Shown one piece after another: positions 24,429 to 36,237 of a stretch of 64,000 nt of DNA. Source of the DNA: Crambe crambe. Taxonomy: Eukaryota > Porifera > Demospongiae > Poecilosclerida > Crambeidae. Each line of letters starts with the position of its first letter. The stretch's first letter is position 1. The stretch spans positions 2,624,501 to 2,688,500 of the forward strand of contig OZ004586.1 in assembly GCA_963924555.1 (NCBI GenBank). Direction: 5' to 3'. The position numbers and the translations under genes were made by a program. The notes under the pieces are model-generated. The model did not search any database. It worked only from the letters and a program-made list of their open reading frames with translations, and had not been told where the DNA came from.

Positions 24429-25634
24429 TTACTGGATGTAAATTTCATATGCTTGAATTACAGTGTCTTCATCACTACGTGGCTGATCACGACACACTCT
24501 CATCTCAATATTGTCGGTTGTATGCACTGGAAGTTGCCTATAAAACCATGGAGGATTAGAGGAAGAGGAAGAGGCACAGTAAGTACAATTTTCCCTGTTC
24601 CATAGAGGCCTGTTAATTACACATATCTGTGTATGAGTATTGTAAATGCCATCACAAAAGTAATGAGCTCTATTGATGAAACTTGGTGGCCGAGATGAAC
24701 AACCTACATATAAAAGGTGAATTAAGTAAGGTTAATAGACAGTTAGCTATTAGATACCTCGAAGACCAACACCAAACGTCCAAATGTGTTGTCTTGGGGA
24801 TTCACCATATGTTAGACTGATGCCATCAACATAATTGGAGTCTATAGTGGGAGAACTTCTTATATGACCATCATTCAGTATTGAATCAACTATTCCTTTT
24901 TGATAAGCTCTGATCATCCCACAGACCCTGGAGTAGTTGAAACCATGTGAAGGAAAAATGACTGAAGAACAGTTTGGACTGTCAATGTTCATTATACATG
25001 ATGGTATGGAGCAATCTATTCCGTTCCTGAGAGCACTGGGACACTGGCTACTGCTGTCTCTCATGTCCAGTTCAGCCACTCTCATCCACCCTCCAGTGAT
25101 GTTACCACATGACCTGGTCATGTCACAGTACACACGCACAGCAGAGCCATTGGAGGACCTGATCAAGTAGTGACCTGAGGGAGAGGAGGGAGCAAACTGG
25201 AGAATAGCAGCACAAGAAGCTAAATTTTGAAGTATTGCCATGATCTGATTTTCTACTGCCGAAAGGTCTTGACTGAATCTCATTCCAATCATCCGAATAG
25301 AACTGTTCGTGAGAGCCAGTGCTTCTTGGTTAGATAACGAAATAGACTTTCGAATGGAGGCAAGCTCAGAATTGAATTGTGAAATTTCAACAAATGCAGC
25401 TATTGCAGTGCATACAGCAACTGCACAGATCAGCATAACCAGTGCAAATGCAAAAATCATTTTATTGCAGCTTCTAATTTTGCTTGCAGTAACCCTTTCA
25501 TTCTCATTAAGGTTAGATTCTGCTCTGGTTTTTCGAATCCCATAGCATACATTCTCATCAAGTTCCAATTCTGCTCCAGTGATTTCATCCACCTGAACAT
25601 AAATGGCATCATCCACATCAACTTCTTCACTCAT
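24429..25634 (-). CDS. fibrinogen-like type II membrane protein, copy 2 (intact)
   Basis: Two exons, 25634-24758 and 24703-24429, joined in phase (donor GTATCT, acceptor ATATGTAG). The start is the ATG at 25634; the frame upstream has only a TTG. About 383 residues: acidic cytoplasmic N-terminus, membrane helix at about residues 56-80 (MIFAFALVMLICAVAVCTAI), coiled stalk, then a fibrinogen-type N-subdomain with GHYLIRSSNGSAVRVYCDMT, GGWMRVAEL, and DGISLTYGESPRQHIWTFG. The C-terminal exon is Cys-rich (HYFCDG, NCTYC) and ends IQAYEIYIQ. An extracellular recognition role is plausible from the fold, but nothing shows a ligand. Confidence 0.8.
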
Positions 25635-25740
25635 GATTAGAAGCAATGAAGCAGCTGCATGCTCTATAGTTGGCGAGCGAGCGAAGCGAGCGAACCCACA
25701 CTAATTGGTCAAAATGGAAAATTGCGATATTTATATGTTA

Positions 25741-25903
25741 CAGAGGTTTTCCGGTTGGTTGACCGGTAGAATTTGCGCATGTGCAAGATAAATTCAAGCG
25801 AGCAAAATACTGTCATACAAATGCAATGGTCTTAATTTTAGCGAGCACAAATTTAATTCTGCACTGTCGGCAAATTTTTTGTCAACCAACCTGAAAACCT
25901 CTG
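25741..25903. mobile_element. 163-bp MITE with TA duplication
   Basis: Termini CAGAGGTTTTCCGGTTGGTT and the inverted AACCAACCTGAAAACCTCTG, flanked by TA at 25739-25740 and 25904-25905. No ORF. TA duplication suggests a Tc1/mariner-type parent. It sits 0.1 kb upstream of the fibrinogen-like copy 2 start. Confidence 0.85.
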
Positions 25904-26027
25904 TACACGTACGTCACTCAAAATGCGCATGCGCTTACGCATGCGCATGAAATAGCTACTAAGCAACGTCATAATAAGCAATCATTTTCGTTAAGCTTGA
26001 AGTTGAAACACTATTGTAGCGAGTATT

Positions 26028-26430
26028 ATGGAACCCAGAGAACCAGAAAACAAGCGAAGGAGGGCCCCAGAACACCCTCTAGAAACTGACCAGCAAAGAA
26101 GAGCGAGACCTCATGAAAGAAATGAAAGAGACAGAGCTAGAAGGAGAACAGAGTCAAAGGAACAGAGAAAAACAAGACTAGCAAAGAAATGCGACAGATA
26201 GAGCCAGGAGGAGGGAATGTACAGAGTCAGCAGAAGATAATGCTGCAAGAGCAGAGCAAATGCACCATACTCATCTCTGTGCTTCTCCATCACAAAATTG
26301 TACATTCCTAGAATTATGACATCATGTTAGGAGCAGACGTAATGAGAGCCAGAAGGAGAGCAGAGTCAGCAGAACACAGAGCTGCCAGATTAGAGCATAT
26401 GAGGGCTCATTATTTGAGAGACTAGCTACT
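26028..26430 (+). pseudogene. Arg/Glu-rich repeat fragment, possibly Helitron-related
   Basis: From ATG 26028 the frame reads R-R-A-R-P-H-E-R-N-E-R-D-R-A-R-R-R-T-E-S and similar R/A/E repeats, interrupted by stops and shifts (for example TAG near 26201). Blocks of this kind precede the replicase region of many invertebrate Helitron or PIF1-type ORFs; that link is from memory. No helicase or Rep motif follows. Confidence 0.35.
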
Positions 26431-27999
26431 GAGTCTGAACAGGAGTGGTAGCCTGGGTTCAGACATAGATACTATAAACATAGATAATATATTACCGCCC
26501 CGGGATTGGAAACGGTAGCATAGGCTAATTGAAAATTCCGCGGGCACTCCGTGTTATGGTTTGCGACCAAGAAACTTACCTAGTTACGTGGGTAGCAACG
26601 GGCTGCAGCGGTCCGCTAGGAGGCGTGTGGCTGCTCTTTCACAGGGAAACTGCAAGCGGCGGTTAGTATTTATAATTTGCATCCACAATTTCAATTATTC
26701 CTACTAGTATAATGGCTAAATTCCACACTTTAGCGATATAGAAAACTAGAAGAAAATTTGTCGGGGGAATGGTAGTCTTCATAACTTAGGTTTGTGCTTA
26801 TTATCTAGTTTTGTGAGTAGAGTCATCCTTCTTTTATAGAATGAGTGGCATTAGATACATGTTACTGCATTAATGGTGAAAATATAAACCAATTACTTAG
26901 AGCACTCATGGGAGGAAGGAAACATCGGCTATGTACAAGAAAGTAATAGTCATGTAACCTCCACTGCTGCACTCCATTCCAGATATCCTGGTCACTCCAC
27001 AGTTCATGCCAGTATTAAATGATCAATAGTGTCAATATCATTTATAGATTGCAACATGACCCTAAAAATTGTTCCAGCATTGCAGCTCCTGTGTCTCTCT
27101 AGTAACTGTGCCGGATTGATTCCAGCAAAATTGTGTTGGTAACTCTGATGACTGCATCTTGGCATTGAAGTTCATTGAAGTGTTTGCATAAGGATTGATT
27201 TTCTCACGTGCAACATAGCTAGCTAGTTACTCAATCCATTTCTCAACTGGAGTAAATCCTTTTAGTGATCAATTCCAAGTTGTCCCAAATTTCATTTTAA
27301 CCAGTAAACAGTTCTTTAAGTGCAGAAGGATAATCAGTAAGAGGTAGCTAGTCCATTGTGACAGCAGTTGAGAGCTTCACTTGCAAACCTCAAACTTGAC
27401 AATGGGCCCAAGGTGCTGCTTGTTTCATTAGCACCTAGCCTATATGTCTTTGTTCTTCCCTGTTAGTTTTCTCCTAATACTCTCTCTCTCTCTCCCTTCT
27501 CTCCTTCACTCTGTACCTCTCTCTTTCTCTTGCTCTTTCATCTTCTGTCAAGTGTGTTCTTCGACTTCTCTCCCTCTCTCTCCCTTGCTCTTTCATCTTC
27601 AGTGAAATGTGCTCTCTGACTTCTTTGCCTCTCTCTCTCCCTTGATCTTCTAGTTTCTGAACTTCAACTCTGCCTCTCTCTCCCTGAATTTCGCGCCATT
27701 GTATTTAAATCTGAGCATGCGCAGTCATGTCTAAGTATGCGCACATTCGTCGCAAGCTGACTTCCCATCTCTCATCTTGCTACTCTGTGGGAGTTGAATT
27801 TATCCCGCTTGTGGCTGAAACTCTAGGTGGCCTCGTTGAGGATGATGCCACCTCGTCCACCAAGCACCTTTTCGGGCATGTCGCCATTGCTCTTCGGCAT
27901 GGGAATGCAAGTTTATGGCTGCGACCCTGCCCCCTGAACTGGATGGTCTTTATTTTACTGCTGTTGTGTTTTTGTTGTTTTATTTTATCTTTCTTTTGA

Positions 28000-28345
28000 T
28001 TTTTGTTCACTTGTTTTTTGCTTGTCCCTTGTTTGTTTGTCTTTTGGTTTCATATCATCAGAATTCAATCAAAAACAACAACAAAAAAACAACAGCATAT
28101 CTGATCTGCAAAATTATTTTGTTTTTCTTTTGGTTTCTGTTCACTTGTTTTTTTGTTTGTCCCTCTTTTGGTCACAATCATGATCATCAGAATTCAATCA
28201 AAAACAAAAAATTAAAAAAAAACCCAGCATATCTGATCTGTTTTTGTTTTTTGTTTGTCCCTTATTTGTTTCTCTTTTGGTGTTATCTTATCAGAATTCA
28301 GTCAAAAACAAAAAACTATACCAAAAAAACAACAATAGCATATCT
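28000..28345. repeat. three ~120-bp tandem units
   Basis: Each unit runs TTTTGTTTGTCCCT...TTTTGG...ATCAGAATTCAATCAAAAAC, then an A-rich run and CAGCATATCTGATCTGC. Units begin near 28010, 28145 and 28240. T-rich and A-rich halves alternate, giving weak internal inverted symmetry. Not coding. Confidence 0.8.
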
Positions 28346-28395
28346 GATTTGCAATACCTTTAAAAAAATCAAATATTGATAGCATTGCCGTTGTA

Positions 28396-28470
28396 GTCAT
28401 GCAGTAGTGGGTTGGCCGGCGAGGTCCGAGGACTCAGGTTCGAGCCCCAAATCAATTAGGTTTTTTTCTT
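28396..28470 (+). repeat. tRNA-like / SINE fragment with a B box
   Basis: GGTTCGAGCCC (28436-28446) fits the RNA polymerase III B box GGTTCGANNCC. It is preceded by GTAGTGGGTTGGCCGGCGAG, resembling an A box region, and followed by a T-run at 28459-28465. A complete cloverleaf is not apparent, so it is more likely a SINE head or tRNA pseudogene than a working tRNA. Confidence 0.45.
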
Positions 28471-28842
28471 TTTCTTTCTCAATTATTAACTGTGATGCAT
28501 ACCTTGACATAATGTGACGTAGTGCATATGTACGCACTGACAAGCACATTATTATATAGATTAGCAACTCTGCATCAATTTTTGTGATCACTTACTTGTG
28601 CATGCAAATCTATCTGAGCCAGAAAGTAATTATTATATTGTGTAGTATAATTATTGTGTAGTAGCCTTCTCGACTGATGAATAAGGAGAGGAAGAAGAGT
28701 CCATCACATCACTAGTAGCATGCACTGTATGTATATTGCACATTATCACTGTATGTTCTGTAATAATTATTAGATTTAAGCGCGCGCGCGTTGACTTCAT
28801 AACACGGATTGCCCGTGGAATTGGTTCCGTTTCCAATCCCGG

Positions 28843-31134
28843 TGTAGTAGTGAAATGGGGCCCCCCTGGTTTTGGGGCCCCCCATCCCCAAATCACTAGA
28901 GATTTAGGGCTGGGGGGGCCCCATACAACTAGGGTTATGGGGACCCCGTAGTCCCCATATTCCTAGGGCTATAGGGACCAGTCAGTGATATGGGGCCCCC
29001 TCAATTTTCCAAGCTTCCTAGCAAAATAAAAGCTTTTGCTATAGGGACCAGTCAGTGATATGGGGCCCCCTCAATTTTCAAAATAAAAGCTTTTGCTATA
29101 GGGACCAGTCAGTGATATGGGGCTCCCTCAATTTTCCAAGCTTCCTAGCAAAATAAAAGCTTTTGCTATAGGGACCAGTCAGTGATATGGGGCCCCCTCA
29201 ATTTTCCAAGCTTCCTAGCAAAATAAAAGCTTTTGCTATAGGGACCAGTCAGTGATATGGGGCCCCCTCAATTTTCAAAATAAAAGCTTTTGCTATAGGG
29301 ACCATCAGTGATATAGGGCTCCCTCAATTTTCCTAGCAAAATAAAAGCTATCAGTCAGTGATATGGGGCCCCCTCAATTTTCCAAGCTTCCTAGCAAATA
29401 AAAGCTTTTGCTATAGGGACCAGTCAGTGATATGGGGCCCCCTCAATTGTCAAAATAAAAGCTTTTGCTATAGGGACCAGTCAGTGATATGGGGCTCCCT
29501 CAATTTTCCAAGCTTCCTAGCAAAATAAGCTATAGGGACCAGTCAGTGATATGGGGCTTCCCCAATTTTCCAAGCTTCCTAGCAAAATAAGCTATAGGGA
29601 CCAGTCAGTGATATGGGGCTCTCTCAATTTTCCAAGCTTCCTAGCAAAATAAAAGCTGTCAGTGATATGGGGCTCCCTCAGTTTTCCAAGCTTCCTAACA
29701 AAATAAAAGCTTATGGTGTCTGAATATTATCCTCCCAAAATTTGTCCCAGTGGACAATTTTCACCAGTGAATAATGTCCATAATTCACTGTCCCCCCTCA
29801 GTGAATAATGAAATCCTCAAGGCTGAAGAATTGTTACTGCATGGATGCGAGAGAGAGATTGGTAGTTTTCTCCAGTCTAGCTAGACATCTCAGACTACAT
29901 CTGCTTCTCTACAAATGCAACTAGGGAAGCATTGAACAACAAACTGGAGTACAAGTTTAATCGCACCATCGTGGGCCGCCACTTCTATTTCAGCAGAATA
30001 TCATGGCTGCGGAACTCAATGCCTCAAGTGAATCTTGAAAAGTCATTCAACTTTTACAGTTTTCATGGCACATTTCATGAACAACTTTAATCAAGCCAGG
30101 CTATGTACATATTATCATATATGCTGTCCTTGCTCAACATGCCATTTAACCTACTACAGTCACTACAAATTTTTATTTTTATACTATAGTTCTCTAAGTT
30201 ACAACCTTTGTACATACTTCACTTCACTATTTCCAGCTTCACCAGCACGTGGTGTTAGTCTGGCAACATGTTTCACTATGCTTTAGTTCTGTAGCACCAA
30301 ACTCTTTATCAAAAAAATCACCTTGGAAGAAGCATGGAAGAAGCGTGGTAAAACTCTAGCTATATGTCACGTGCTAGATGAGAAAATGTCATCTTGGTCC
30401 ACAATTAACTGGATAGTTCTACCACAAAATAGCTATCTAGCTAGGTGAGGTTCCCTATTTTCTACTCAGTAAGCTGTGTCACATAACACTAGAAAAGTAT
30501 CTCAGTCTGTATGGTCAACGTCACAGAGTCTATGAAGCAAGTCAGAAAATTCACACTCGATCGTGGTTATAATACTCCAACTGACTCTAACACACCATTA
30601 GAATGCTGTATAGCTATGAGGAATCTATATAGAAACTATGTATCTTTGCCTCTTGTATGCAATGCATACCAGCTAGCCCAAGTCAATGGCGCCTACCTCA
30701 CATGGTTAGCCCCCTGAAATTCATGGCAGCTAGCTATGCATGCCTAGATGAACAGGGCAGGCACGCATGAACCTAGTGTCTCTAGGGGCTAACTCCAAGA
30801 ACCTCAGCCCACCAAATCAACACATCAGCCTAGCGCCTATAGCAATTTTTATATGCTGCAGTTTTGTGGATCTTCCTCCTCCTCATTCTTAGACTGCTTG
30901 TCATAGCCATCAGGATACACTCCACCTGTCAAGTACTCTTTTGATGGCTGTGTAGGAATACTGACATAGCTAGCTGCCATTCCCAGCTGATTGCCAGCAC
31001 GCGTGCGTGGGCCCCATTTCACTGGGGGAGCCCCAAAATACTAGCGCTTTGAGGCCCCCCTGGGGGCCCCATTTCACTAGTGATATACGGCCGGGGGGGC
31101 CCCATATCACGGGGGGCCCCATATCGCTCCTACA
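28843..31134. mobile_element. Ginger1-like non-autonomous element Y2
   Basis: 2,292 bp. Same termini as Y1, CCGG at 28839-28842 and 31135-31138. It holds the same satellite (about 28965-29710, fewer units), the LINE tail (29815-30150), the 68-codon frame at 30511-30717 (one residue different from 14345-14551) and the exon-like minus-strand stretch. It has an extra inverted GGGGCCCC segment near the right end (31060-31110). Divergence from Y1 outside the satellite is very low. Confidence 0.85.
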
Positions 31135-32500
31135 CCGGCTCTGGGAAAACCCTCCGTCCGGTGAAAATTAAAAATTTTTTGTTATGGTAAAATTTATTAT
31201 CTATGGCCCTTTGGCTCTTTATTGCGCAAATTTCAAAGCTATAGCTTTTATGACGCCTGAGGAACAGCTCTTAGAAAGATCGAGGTAGCGTCCATTAGCG
31301 TTATTGTTTTTTCGAGAAAAGCTGACTAAGCAACGTGAACATTATTTCCAGACATGCCCGTGGACTAGTAAATTGACGGTGGGTGGGGTTTCGAACTGTA
31401 GTTAGTAAGAAGCTAGTTTCTTGCCTTTTGGCTCGAGAAAGATCCAACCAAAGCTCCGAGAAGAGAAGCAAGGTACCGAAGGTAGCGCAGATAGCTTAGT
31501 AAGTTCATATTTCCCAGCGCATAAGCTGGAAAGCCTGCCTAAAGTTCAATGAATTTCAGCCTGACTAGAATCTCCGTGCACGAAGCTTCAATGGCTGACT
31601 AGCTAACTTTAGCGCTTCATTTGAAGCCTTTGTACTTGTAGTCTGAGCTCCAAACTTCATCTGTGCTTTGTTCAAGGATCATAGTTGTCATTTATGCTTA
31701 AAAAAAATTTTAGCCAAATTTTGGCACTGCCAACTAAACGTGCTCATATCTGATAATTGATTTTTGCACCGGACGGAGGGTTTTCCCAGAGCCGGTCACT
31801 ATAATAATGCCACTTCAATGTTGTCCTTTCATCGCAGGATCCTCTCACAGCACAAGAGCAGAAGGGGCCCCATGCTAGTACATTGCAGGTATATAAGCAT
31901 GCATGCACACACATGCATGCATGTATATATATTTTTCAGACTGTTTTGATGTATGAGATGGAATTGAAAGTAGCCAGCATCTGTTGTTATTAGTCAAGTG
32001 TTGAAAGTAGCCAGCTAGCATCTGTTGTTACTAGTCAAGTAGACCATTAATTTTATTAGTTTGCATAGCTGGTTATACCTACAGATTCTTTCTACCTAGA
32101 GCTAGTTACAAAGAAATATTAACTTCAGCAAAAGATGTTTCAATGCCATCTGCTATATTATTATAAATGACTCTAAGATTATGCAAACCAATGAAGCAAA
32201 ATGAAAATAGACAGGTGTGTTTTCAATGGTTTGGCTATAGAACTTTTAAGACTTAGTACAGTAGCTGCAAAGTGAATTCTTTAATATTTATGCGCACATG
32301 CAGTGCTGGAGTGGGGAGAACTGGTACATTCATATATGTATTGATATTGTTCTTGAACAAGTCAAGAAGGAAAACAAAGTGGACATTGCAGGGACCATCA
32401 ATAAACTGAGGCATCAGCGCATGAAGATGGTCCAGCTAGACTCCAGTAAGATTGATGATCCAATTTGAAATCTGGGTGGAGAAATAATACCATAGCTACA

Positions 32501-32713
32501 CATAGGTGGTGGAACAGGTCAGGTCAGTCAGGCCCAGGACTGACTGATATTTTGGGAAAAACAAGTTAATTAATAAAGTTAATTATTATGTGGCTATATC
32601 AATCAATAACAAAGAAAGTGTCCTATGATGTTCGAATATAGAAAATTGTGGTCTGGGGCATTACATTTCAATTTCAGGCCTGACCAATCGAATCTTGCTT
32701 CCAACACCTCTGC
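32501..32713. mobile_element. hAT-like MITE in a copy A intron
   Basis: Ends CATAGGTGGTGGAA and inverted TTCCAACACCTCTG, flanked by an 8-bp duplication TAGCTACA (32493-32500 and 32714-32721). Copy B shows the empty site with a single TAGCTACA (41590s). Copy C has the same insertion. CA-x-AGGTG ends with 8-bp duplications fit hAT. Confidence 0.85.
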
Positions 32714-33494
32714 TAGCTACATGATTACATATAATTATTATAGTCACTTCCTTTTCTGTTTAAAAATGTTGTACTTCCTTGTCAAGCATGCTTTGATTTT
32801 CGTTTCTTACAGGAGCAGTATATTTTCATCCATGATGCTATCTTGGAGTCAGTGATGTGCGGAGACACTGAGATAAATGCGACTGACCTCAGATCCACAC
32901 TGATGAAGATGAACAGGAAAGACAACTCAACAAAACTTGAGACACAATTTAAGGTCTAAAGAGATCAACTTCATGATAATGTAGCTGCAAGCCACATATA
33001 ATCTTCCTTTACAGGTGTTAGATCTCGTATCACTCAAACAGAGTGATGTCATATGCACTGCTGCACTCCAACACTCCAATAAGAATCGTCTCAAAGATTT
33101 CCTACCTTGTAAGTTCTCATCTCTAAAAAGGTAGCTAGTTAATGATTAATTATTCATAATGTAGCTGATAAGCACCGTGTAATTTTGAGTGGAGAGTATC
33201 CTGACTACATCCATGCTGTTGCTGTCAATGTAAGCTAGTATTGAAACTGGAGTGGATATTAACATAATAATCATATTTTATGCAGGCATATAAGCAAAAG
33301 AAAGCTTATATCATAGCAGAGGGTCCAATGTCCTCCACCGTCAGAAACATGTGGAAAGTCATCTGTGATAGGAAGTGTGGAGCAGTCATCATGTTGTCTG
33401 ACCTTATCGAGAATGGAATGGTGTGTATGTGAAGACATTCCATAAGATGCATGTTGTGCTAACTGGTGTGTGTCTATAATTGTATGTGGGGGTG

Positions 33495-33615
33495 CACTAT
33501 AAAAATGAAAGTGTGTACTGCACGCTAAATTGTCCCAATACACACACCAAAAACAAAAACAGTGTGTGTATTGGGACAAAATGGTGTGCAGTAAACACTT
33601 TTGTTTTTACAGTGT
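33495..33615. mobile_element. palindromic MITE in a copy A intron
   Basis: Arms CACTATAAAAATGAAAGTGT and the inverted ACACTTTTGTTTTTACAGTG around TGTCCCAATACACACAC/GTGTGTGTATTGGGACA. Copy B lacks it at the matching place (GGGGGTGGGAAGG near 42418). Related to 4160-4265. Confidence 0.8.
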
Positions 33616-34511
33616 GGGAAGGGGATGGGAAGAGGAGGAAACTGTTTAACAATCTCATGCCTTCCATCAATGTTCTTGGCTGTTATTGTAACTACTTTTA
33701 TAGAATGATTATAGATTTTTTAGGCAACATGCAATGATGCTTATATATGCAAGATGATGGGAAGTTAAGCTGATATATTATATAATACTATTGCAGGAGA
33801 GTAATTGCCAGTACTGGCCAGTGGAGGGGGAAATGGCTCAGTTTGGGGAGTTCAAAGTGGATCTAATTAATCAGGAGGAGCTAAATGGGTTCACTGTCAG
33901 AATACTTGATATCATACTAAATAAGGTGGCATTCACAAAATTATGCCTAAACTGACGACTTGACTATCTGTATTCCTCATTATTACAGACTAAAAAGATC
34001 CATCAAGTGACTCAATTCCATATCACTTGCTGGAGACCAGATGGAGTGTGTTCCAACCTCAAAAGTGTGGTGAATGTCATAGAGGAGCTCTCTAAAATAC
34101 AAAGGAAGACAGGAAACAAACCTGTATTCATACATTGCAGGTTTATTTTACTAATGTAGTTAGCTACTTATATATGTACAAGATACGATCAAGCTGTCAC
34201 TTGATACTCTTGCATGCTTTGTTTCCTTTCTGATAGTGACACAGTTACCAGGAGTGGAATGTTCTGTGCAATAGCCACCATCATTGACCAATGCAAGACA
34301 GAGGGAGTGGTGGATGTCTTCCAAGTAGTCAAGGCACTTCGTGTCCAGAAACCAGGGGGTGTGCCCACTCTGGTGAGTTGTAGCTAGCTATATGAATTCT
34401 GTTCACAATAGCTATTACTTCCCATGCGTTATGCAGGTGAATTACAGGACCATTTTTGATGCCATACTTAGCTTCTTGGACTCTTTCGATACCTATGCCA
34501 ACTTTCAATAA

Positions 34512-35389
34512 TCATTTTATGTTTGTCTATAAGACAGGCATTATAGCTATAGTTATCAGTTTATTATAGCTAAGCTTAATATTTAATTATGTAGTTGATT
34601 GTGCTATTTCATTGCCACAGTTGTTAATCAGTATCAGAGAGTGCGGTAGCACTCTCTATGTAGGGATGACTCGGACGGCCGCGCGCGCCGCCTATAGACT
34701 AATACAAAAGTGAAATTCCAGTTCCCCCACTTAGACCTAACAAAAGCTACTGTGAATGATTATCCAGCCTACTAGAGCCTACTACAATGTGCAGACCAAG
34801 TTTCAGGACCAGGGAGCTTACCGTTTCAGAAATACGGCAAGCAGGTAAATCGCTATATTCTTCTTCTTCTCTATTATTATTATTATTATTATTATTATTC
34901 TTCTTAGACAACCATATCTCTCGAACCACTCAAGCTACAGCCATGATTTCTGGACAAATCCACTCCAAATTCTACCAACTACGATCTTTTCTACTCGTTG
35001 ATCCTCGAAAGAGTCGATGAAAAAGGAGACACTATGGAGCACAGCACTCGACTAATTCAATTAGGAAGCCATCTTTTCTATAATACGCATGCGCATGTAT
35101 TTGAATATCCAATTATTCGAAATCATAATATTACTCAGCTGTCTCTAGCTAGCTAGCTAGCTAGCTGATGATAGACTACTGTATCGATTCGGGGATTTAG
35201 ATTCACCACGGTAGACTCTATTTCAGCATCTTCGACCTCCAAGTATGGCTCAACAACACAACACCTTGACTCGATAAATGATTGGGCTGGTATGCTATTG
35301 GAGAACTTCTTTCATCTGTCCCTGCATACACAGAAGAATGAACTCTAATCATAGCTAAAACCATAAAAGAGAGGAAAAAAGACCAGGAA
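34512..35389. other. spacer with a microsatellite and small palindromes
   Basis: No gene supported. AGAGAGTGCGGTAGCACTCTCT (34637-34658) is a palindrome followed by GTAGGGATGAC; a sister is at 46587. (ATT)n lies at 34875-34899. The ORFs across these are low complexity. Confidence 0.5.
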
Positions 35390-35700
35390 CAAGTAAGGGA
35401 AAAAGCATTTCGTGAAATGAAAAAAAGATGTAGGGATGACCACTGCTCAAAAAAGTAAGGAAACAAGAAGGATGGAAATGGGATCAATCTTTGTTCTGTA
35501 TATCCAGCCAACAATCCCTACATATACGTCAGGTAACTTCAGATTATAGTGTAGTAATGTGTGTATATGTAGGGATTGTTGGCTGGATATACAGAACAAA
35601 GATTGATCCCATTTCCATCCTTCTTGTTTCCTTACTTTTTTGAGCAGTGGTCATCCCTACATCTTTTTTTCATTTCACGAAATGCTTTTTCCCTTACTTG
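35390..35700. mobile_element. 311-bp near-perfect foldback element
   Basis: Arms of about 138 bp: 35390-35527 and 35563-35700, with a 35-nt loop between. The ends are CAAGTAAGGGAAAAAGCATT. Inner landmarks are TGTAGGGATGACCACTGCTC and GGGATCAATCTTTGTTCTGT. TGTAGGGATGAC is shared with the element at 1432-2179, suggesting one superfamily. Confidence 0.9.
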
Positions 35701-35880
35701 TAGTATAATGGGTTGGTTAGTGAAGAAAATTTATATCCCATGACAAGAGATGGTATCGATCATGGGGCTGAAATATAGCCTCATTTTCAGGCCTTCGAAC
35801 GAGGCTAGCTGAAACATTCACTGGAGAAAGAATAAAGCTTCCCTTGAGTTGGTAAGGGTCGCCGCTACGCCTGTGTAGCA

Positions 35881-36237
35881 GCAGTGTGACAGCGATTATT
35901 TGATAATTTGGTTGATCCTGCTCCTCCTATATTTAATAATTCTGATGGTTTCCTTAGTTGTTGTTGCTGTTAAAACAAGGAAAATACGATATGAAAACTT
36001 TAAAGACACCAAAAAGGTCAATGCTCTGATCTTTATACTTATCCTGACTTATTCGCTTACACTTTCCTACTGGTTCACTCTGCGTAGTGTTCAAGATACT
36101 GATCTCGTACTGGAATAGGCTGTGTTGCAGTTTGGAAACATTCTGTCCATATATGAGTTGATGGGTTTCTTATTTTTGTGCCCAAGATAGTTACATCCCC
36201 TCATCAAGGAAAAAAATGGTTTAAAAGAGTGCACATC
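35881..36237 (+). pseudogene. GPCR 3'-end duplicate (TM5 to tail)
   Basis: Matches 6490-6840 from the CAGTGTGACAG motif through V-V-V-A-V-K-T-R-K-I-R-Y-E-N-F-K-D-T-K-K. A TAG at 36116-36118 (GAATAGG versus GAACAGG) and small indels near 36176-36215 close the frame. It marks the left edge of the second duplication unit. Confidence 0.85.

Larger units (their letters stand above)
26500..28842. mobile_element. TIR element Z (CCGGGATTGG ends)
   Basis: CCGGGATTGGAAACGG at 26500-26515 is repeated inverted at 28827-28842. The inner arms also match (AATTCC-x-CGGGCA-x-TCCGTGTTATG near 26533 and 28796). About 2.3 kb, no transposase. It contains a CT-rich tract (27478-27690), a short GC-richer frame (27727-27999) and a triplicated repeat. 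Its right terminus supplies the CCGG that abuts Y2. Confidence 0.7.
12313..31134. mobile_element. 18.8-kb block bounded by two Ginger1-like elements
   Basis: The left end is CCGG|TGTAGTAGTGAAATGGGG; the right end is ATATCGCTCCTACA|CCGG. The outer flanks TAGTGA-CCGG and CCGG-CTCTGGG together rebuild the terminus of element X, as its other end shows. The whole block therefore occupies one CCGG site. It holds Y1, two fibrinogen-like genes, a full Ginger1 transposon, LINE pieces, a TIR element and Y2. Either the outer ends moved as a composite transposon, or a circle or locus carrying one Y recombined into a Y already resident in X. Confidence 0.7.
12305..31799. mobile_element. TIR element X in the copy A D1 exon, split by the Ginger block
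   Basis: The ends are inverted: GTGACCGG at 12305 and CCGGTCAC at 31792-31799, with TA on both sides. Removing the inner block (12313-31134 plus one CCGG) leaves about 670 bp whose ends share CTCTGGGAAAACCCTCCGTC (31139 and 31771, inverted). There is no transposase in what remains, so it is non-autonomous. The TA flanks suggest a TA-targeting family, but the precise target duplication is blurred by ATTATTA on both sides. Copies B and C have the uninterrupted exon at this point. Confidence 0.75.
31802..34511 (+). pseudogene. receptor tyrosine phosphatase copy A, 3' part
   Basis: It resumes the D1 exon in mid-codon-run (ATGCCACTTCAATG) and follows copy C exon by exon: 31802-31888, the [10 protein letters not shown] exon at about 32304, then 32815-32955, 33015-33110, the S-D-K-H-R exon at about 33167, 33286-33420, 33797-33925, 33989-34139, 34237-34372 and 34438-34511. 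Lesions: two extra bases in the exon after the active site (CATATATG versus CATATG, near 32334), and a 4-5-bp insertion containing TAG near 32437. With the 5' lesions this copy is dead. D2 keeps [10 protein letters not shown]. Confidence 0.85.

Noticed and set aside
27915..28379. 154-residue F/L-rich frame
   Set aside because: It reads through the T-rich triplicated repeat. Hydrophobicity is explained by TTT/CTT codons from low complexity.
34747..35020. Poly-Asn / poly-Leu frames on both strands
   Set aside because: They translate an (ATT)n microsatellite; no other support.
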